A DNA stretch of 64,000 bases. Origin: Haematococcus lacustris. Taxonomy: Eukaryota; Chlorophyta; Chlorophyceae; Chlamydomonadales; Haematococcaceae. Position numbers and translations under genes: made by a program. Positions 59,856 through 64,000 of this stretch are shown piece by piece. The stretch is from contig JASKMD010000009.1 in the NCBI GenBank assembly GCA_030144725.1, positions 2,457,031-2,521,030 on the forward strand. Reading direction: 5' to 3'. Position 1 is the first letter of the stretch. The number at the start of each line of letters is the position of its first letter. Under the pieces are notes generated by a model that saw only the letters and a program-made list of their open reading frames with translations, was not told the origin of the DNA and ran no database searches.

Positions 59856-61955
59856 ATGGTTCGAACAAGGATTGAGTACACGATTACTGCAGAGGATGAA
59901 GCTCTCGCTAGGCTCCATAGGTTGCGACCAGCTAGGCGTGAGCCTACCGTTGCACCTACCCCCGAGGCAGTTGCTGCCCGGGAAGCAGCGAATGCTGCAA
60001 GGCTTGTCAGTCCTCGCGACGCAGCCATAGCTCGGCTCCCTGCACATGTTGACCCGGCTTCGGCCGCGGGCATCGAACTGATAAACTTCCTAGAGGAGCA
60101 GTCTTGGCCTGAGGCCCACACTGAGTACCCTGTGTACCTTCACGGTCGCTCGGTCACTGAACATGAGGCTATGCTTGAGGCCTCGCTCCAGCGGATGATT
60201 GACCGCAATGCAGCTGCTCCTCCTGTCGACGAAGAGGAGGACCAGGAGGAGGGGGAGGTCGACGAGGAGGAGCCCGACGAACGCGACGTCACCATCGACC
60301 AGTTTCAGTCCGCCCTCCGGGCACGCGAGGACACCCTGACTGCAGTACGGGCTCAGCTCACCGCCCTCGAGGCCAGTCACGGCGCTGTCGGTGCTGGGGT
60401 GAGTCGTGCTGGTATTCCCGGCCTCGCAGCTCCTGCCTTGTCGCCTCAGCCTTCTAGGCCACCTGCCATGCAATACCGCAATACTGTAGCTAGCCTGTTT
60501 GGCACGGGTCGCTTAAATGCTCGTCATGCTTCTGCTGATGCTGCTGTACCCCAGTTTGCTGGTTTGCAGGAGGCTGGTCCCCAGCCTGCAGGTGGGTCTA
60601 CAGGCCCCCATACCCCTGCTGCAGGTCATGCAGGCAATGGTAGTTCTGCTGCCCAGCCTGTCATGCACAATGATGCTCGCACGACTGCTGCTGCTGCATC
60701 TGCTGCACGTGTTGCATTCACTGCTGCACCAGCCACAGTGGCCCAGGGTGCTCCTGCCTCTGGCAGGGCTCCCGTAGGACAGAGCCCTAGTGGGCCTGTC
60801 TCCAAGCCATCAGCATCCATTGCTGCAATCCGTCAGAAGTATGCTGGTTTAGTTGGTGGTGCTGCCCCACTTCCACATGCTGATGTGCCTCGGGTACCTG
60901 ACACTGTGTTGCACTCCCACAGGGGCTTGCCCCATATTGAGCGTTGGACTGATAACAGCCTTGCTCAGGGAAAACGTGTTGTCACATTTCTTGAGGACTT
61001 GGAGGTGCATTGTGCTACCAACAACCTTGATCCTGCCCTTGCTCTGCCATCTTTCCTGTCAGGCAAGGCTAGGGAGATATGGTTCAAGTCCATCAGGGAT
61101 TCTTATGCCCTGACATACAGTGGGTACCCCACCTGGCACTATCTGTGCAAGCAGTTTGTTGAGATGGTAGGGGAGGACTTGACAACTGACCTTGACCATG
61201 CTCATGACAAACTGATGAACCTTGAGCTGCTCCGCACGACCTCAGGTGTCACCCTGCAGGAGTACATTACTGACTTCCGCAATACCATCACTCTGTGTGG
61301 TACAGGGTGCATGAACAGAGCACTGACTGTGGCCACCTTTCAGAGGGGGCTCACACCCCAACTGCGTGGTGCTGTGGCTAAAGACCTCAGGTCCTTGCCT
61401 GACCCCACCCTTGAGGATGCTGTTGCTGCTGCTATTGACAACCACAAGGCTAGCATTGCTGCTGCTGGTGCCAATGCTGCTCCTAACAAGCGTGGTGGTG
61501 GTAGTCATGCTGCTGCTGTTCGACCGCAGATCTCTGCTGTCCGGGCTTCGGTCACCCCTTTCACTCCCGGCCGTCCTGGCCGCGCCGGCGGCGCTGGTGG
61601 CGCTGGAACTTCTCGTTCACACGCTGCTGCGGCTTCACCGCCGGTGCCAGTCGTCTGGTGCTACCACTGTGGCGTCACCGGTCACCGGTCCACAGAGTGC
61701 ACTGACGCCCACCTGTCCCAGGAGGAGGCAATGCGCAAAAATGGCAACACCGGTATGTACCAGGCCTTGCAGGCAGCCAACGAGAAGCTGAAGTCTGCCT
61801 CTGGCAACAAGCGCCCTCGTCCCCAGCCTCCTGCTGCCCATGGTGGCTCAGCCCCTGGCTCCAGCCAACCCCGCAATGGCCCTGGTGGCCGCGGTGGCCG
61901 TCCTGGCCGTGGTGGAAGTGGTCGTGGTGGTGGCCGTGCTCCTGGTCCCCCCTAG
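59856..61955 (+). CDS. gag: Gypsy C gag
   Basis: 699 residues from ATG 59856. N-terminal region with an acidic stretch and a coiled-coil-like REDTLTAVRAQLTALEASH (about 155-175), an Ala/Pro-rich linker, the capsid-type domain (RWTDNSLAQGKRVVTFLEDL, LPSFLSGKAR, YPTWHYLCKQFVEMVG, FQRGLTPQLRG; about 365-545), zinc knuckle CYHCGVTGHRSTEC near 605, and a Gly/Arg-rich tail. It ends with TAG 61953-61955, then the same frame continues. Intact. Confidence 0.92.
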   Translation: MVRTRIEYTITAEDEALARLHRLRPARREPTVAPTPEAVAAREAANAARLVSPRDAAIARLPAHVDPASAAGIELINFLEEQSWPEAHTEYPVYLHGRSVTEHEAMLEASLQRMIDRNAAAPPVDEEEDQEEGEVDEEEPDERDVTIDQFQSALRAREDTLTAVRAQLTALEASHGAVGAGVSRAGIPGLAAPALSPQPSRPPAMQYRNTVASLFGTGRLNARHASADAAVPQFAGLQEAGPQPAGGSTGPHTPAAGHAGNGSSAAQPVMHNDARTTAAAASAARVAFTAAPATVAQGAPASGRAPVGQSPSGPVSKPSASIAAIRQKYAGLVGGAAPLPHADVPRVPDTVLHSHRGLPHIERWTDNSLAQGKRVVTFLEDLEVHCATNNLDPALALPSFLSGKAREIWFKSIRDSYALTYSGYPTWHYLCKQFVEMVGEDLTTDLDHAHDKLMNLELLRTTSGVTLQEYITDFRNTITLCGTGCMNRALTVATFQRGLTPQLRGAVAKDLRSLPDPTLEDAVAAAIDNHKASIAAAGANAAPNKRGGGSHAAAVRPQISAVRASVTPFTPGRPGRAGGAGGAGTSRSHAAAASPPVPVVWCYHCGVTGHRSTECTDAHLSQEEAMRKNGNTGMYQALQAANEKLKSASGNKRPRPQPPAAHGGSAPGSSQPRNGPGGRGGRPGRGGSGRGGGRAPGPP

Positions 61956-64000
61956 GGTTTTGCCCTGTCAGGTAGCCAGACCTGTACTGTGGTACCCACA
62001 TGTCCTGCTGCTGATGAACTTAAGACTGTACTTTGTGGTACTGCTCAAGAGGAGGGATCACTGCATTTCCTGTTTGCTGGCACTGTCAATGGGCACCAGG
62101 CACGTTTCTTGTGTGACACTGGTGCCACACACTCCTTTGTTAGCACTGCCTTTGCTCTGAAGCATGCACTGCCACTGGAGTCTCTCCCCAAAGCACAGCA
62201 GTGGTCCCTGGCTGACAACACCACTCTGTCCTGCAAGCAGTTTGCCACTGTGGACTTATGTCTGCCTGGTCACTGTGCTACAAGCAGGCTGACTGTCATG
62301 CCTAGCTTTGTGCAAGGTTATGACGTGCTTCTGGGTGATGAGTGGCTTTTTGCCAACAAGGCCACCCTTTCTTATGAGAGTAAAACTCTTTCTTTGGCTG
62401 CTGGTTGCAAGACTGCTGTAACACTGCCATGTCCTGCTGTGGCAGTTCCAAAGGGTGCTGGGTTCTGTTCTTCTGTAAGACCAACCCCTGCCTTCCTAAT
62501 CAATGCTCTCAGAGCCAAGCCTGAGTTAATCTCAGCAACCCAGGCGTCCAGGTGGCTCCGTAATGGAGGCCGTGCTGTGGTGGCTATGGTCATGGCTGAT
62601 GGCTCTGCCTCTACCAGTCCTGGTAACCCCAGTGACACTGACAATCCTCACATACCTGAAGTTATTAAAGCTGAGCTCCAAGCTCTCCTCAATGAGTACA
62701 GTGATGTTTTTGAACCAATCACTAGTACCCCCCCTGAACGTCCTGTGGGTCATACCATACCCCTGGTCCCTGACTCTCGTCCACCTGTGACACCCATGTA
62801 CCGTCTCAGTAAACCTGAGCAGGAGGAACTCAAGAAGCAGATCAAGGACTACCTGGCCAAAGGTATGATTGAGCCCAGCTCCTCTCCCTATGCTGCCCCC
62901 ATCCTGTTTGTGCAAAAGAAGTCTGGTGAGCTTCGTATGTGCATTGACTACCGTCAGCTCAACAAGCTAACACTACGTGACCAGTACCCCTTGCCCAATA
63001 TTGATGATCTGTTTGACAGGTTGTCAGGGTGCTCTGTCTTCTCCTCCCTTGACCTACAAGCTGGTTATCACCAGATCAGGATCACCCTTGAGGACGTCCC
63101 CAAGACTGCCTTCAGGACTCCTGAGGGTCATTTCCAATTCAAGGTACTGTCCTTTGGCCTGACCAATGCACCTGCCACTTTCCAGCGTGTCATGAATGAT
63201 GCTTTTGCACCTGTTCTGGGAAAGTGTGCACTAGTCTATCTAGATGACATACTGGTCATGTCTAAGTCTTTACCTGATCACATGCAACACCTACGCCTCG
63301 TCTTTGACCTGCTGCGTGCTAACAATTTGTTTGCCAAGATGTCCAAATGTGAGTTTATGCAGCTCACCCTGAAATTCCTTGGCCATGTGATCACAACTGG
63401 TGCTATCTCAGTGGATCCTGATAAGGTGAGAGCCATCGCAGATTGGCCTCTCCCTTCCTCCCTGACCCAGCTGCAGTCATTCCTGGGTGCTGCCAACTTT
63501 GTTCGCAAGTTTGTGCAAGGCTTTAGTGCCATCTCAGCACCCTTGACTGATCTGTGTGGGAAGCTCAGTGCCACATTCCCATGGCACTCCTGGCCTGACA
63601 CTGAACGTCTTGCCTTCCATGAGCTTAAGTCTGCTGTGGCTAACGTGCCCATGTTGCGCCTGCCAGATCATACCCAACCCTTCCAGGTGTACTGTGATGC
63701 CTCACTCCAAGGAGTAGGCGCAGTCCTGATGCAGGATGGGTACCCCCTTGCTTATCTCAGCAAGAAGTTGTCCTCTGCTGAGGTCAATTACACCACAGGT
63801 GAGCAAGAGATGTTAGCTCTTGTCTCAGCCTGCAAAGAATGGCGTTGCTACCTTGAAGGTGTGCCATTCACTCTGTTCACCGATCATAAGCCTTTGATTT
63901 CACTGCCTACACAAAAGACTTTGTCTAGGCGTCAGGCTAGGTGGATGGAGCTGCTGTCTAGGTTTGACTTTAAGCTGGAGTATATTCCTGGCCCTGTCAA
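61956..64000 (+). CDS. pol: Gypsy C pol, N-terminal part (runs off the window)
   Basis: No stop is visible in the gag frame from the UAG to the window end (about 681 codons). Protease CDTGATHSFV at about 62112; RT with LDLQAGYHQI, FGLTNAPATF and YLDD (63237-63248); connection LQSFLGAANFVRKFV; RNase H beginning YCDASLQGVGAVL and TDHKPL near the end. Integrase and chromodomain would lie beyond 64000. It is the undamaged counterpart that shows which bases are changed in gypsy B. Confidence 0.92.

Larger units (their letters stand above)
59506..64000 (+). mobile_element. Gypsy C: Ty3/gypsy chromovirus, 3' end outside window
   Basis: 5' LTR 59506-59803, leader with GGTTTCCGACC, gag, then pol open to the window edge. 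It is inserted in gypsy B' gag. No lesion is visible in the part present. Confidence 0.92.

Overview
The window is eukaryotic and I see no host housekeeping gene in it. It is a nest of transposable elements and fits a repeat-rich chlorophyte green alga (volvocine/Chlamydomonadales-like). The basis for that is GC-rich coding, introns with GT-AG borders, Gln/Ala/Gly-rich low-complexity protein tracts, Ty3/gypsy chromoviruses, an L1-like LINE and CACTA-like DNA transposons. The taxon is an inference, not a sequence match.

Layout, outermost first. An old Ty3/gypsy element (gag at 293-820, resuming at 50754-51397) is split by an APE-type LINE with a poly(A) tail (about 821-50753). ORF2 of the LINE is split twice. 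The first insertion is a truncated CACTA-like element, T1 (11028-26294), itself split by Ty3/gypsy element A (12726-26243, 230-bp LTRs, 5-bp TSD). Element A in turn carries another CACTA-like element, T4 (12986-21077), in its leader. The second insertion is a long-inverted-repeat element, E3 (26532-49405), whose left arm holds a large CACTA-like element, T2 (27089-47477). T2 contains a MITE (27435-27780) and a further CACTA-like element, T3 (30208-36188). To the right of the LINE, the old gypsy element is interrupted by gypsy B (51398-57685), which shares its 3' LTR with a second partial copy B' (57386-59505). B' holds a SINE-like retroposon (58740-59340) and is then cut by gypsy C (59506 to the window end).

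The four CACTA-like elements and the MITE share CACTC termini followed by an AATTAAGGCC-like block, and apparent 2-bp target duplications. Each of the four larger elements has its own tandem arrays of a short palindrome close to its ends. T2 is the most complete: a multi-exon Tnp2-like transposase on the plus strand, plus two multi-exon genes on the minus strand. One of these is an unknown basic protein and the other has a 2-oxoglutarate/Fe(II) dioxygenase-like C-terminal domain (H-T-D ... H ... R). A transposon that carries its own dioxygenase is the most interesting system here; an oxidative DNA-demethylation role is a hypothesis only.

The three gypsy elements with gag and pol visible (A, B, C) have both in one frame separated by a single UAG, with conserved coding right after the stop, which suggests stop-codon readthrough. 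Their LTRs also contain a tRNA-like module with a perfect B-box/T-arm. Much of the rest is very long microsatellite (for example about 1.6 kb of GTGGT and 0.9 kb of GGGACA), where array length may reflect assembly as well as biology.
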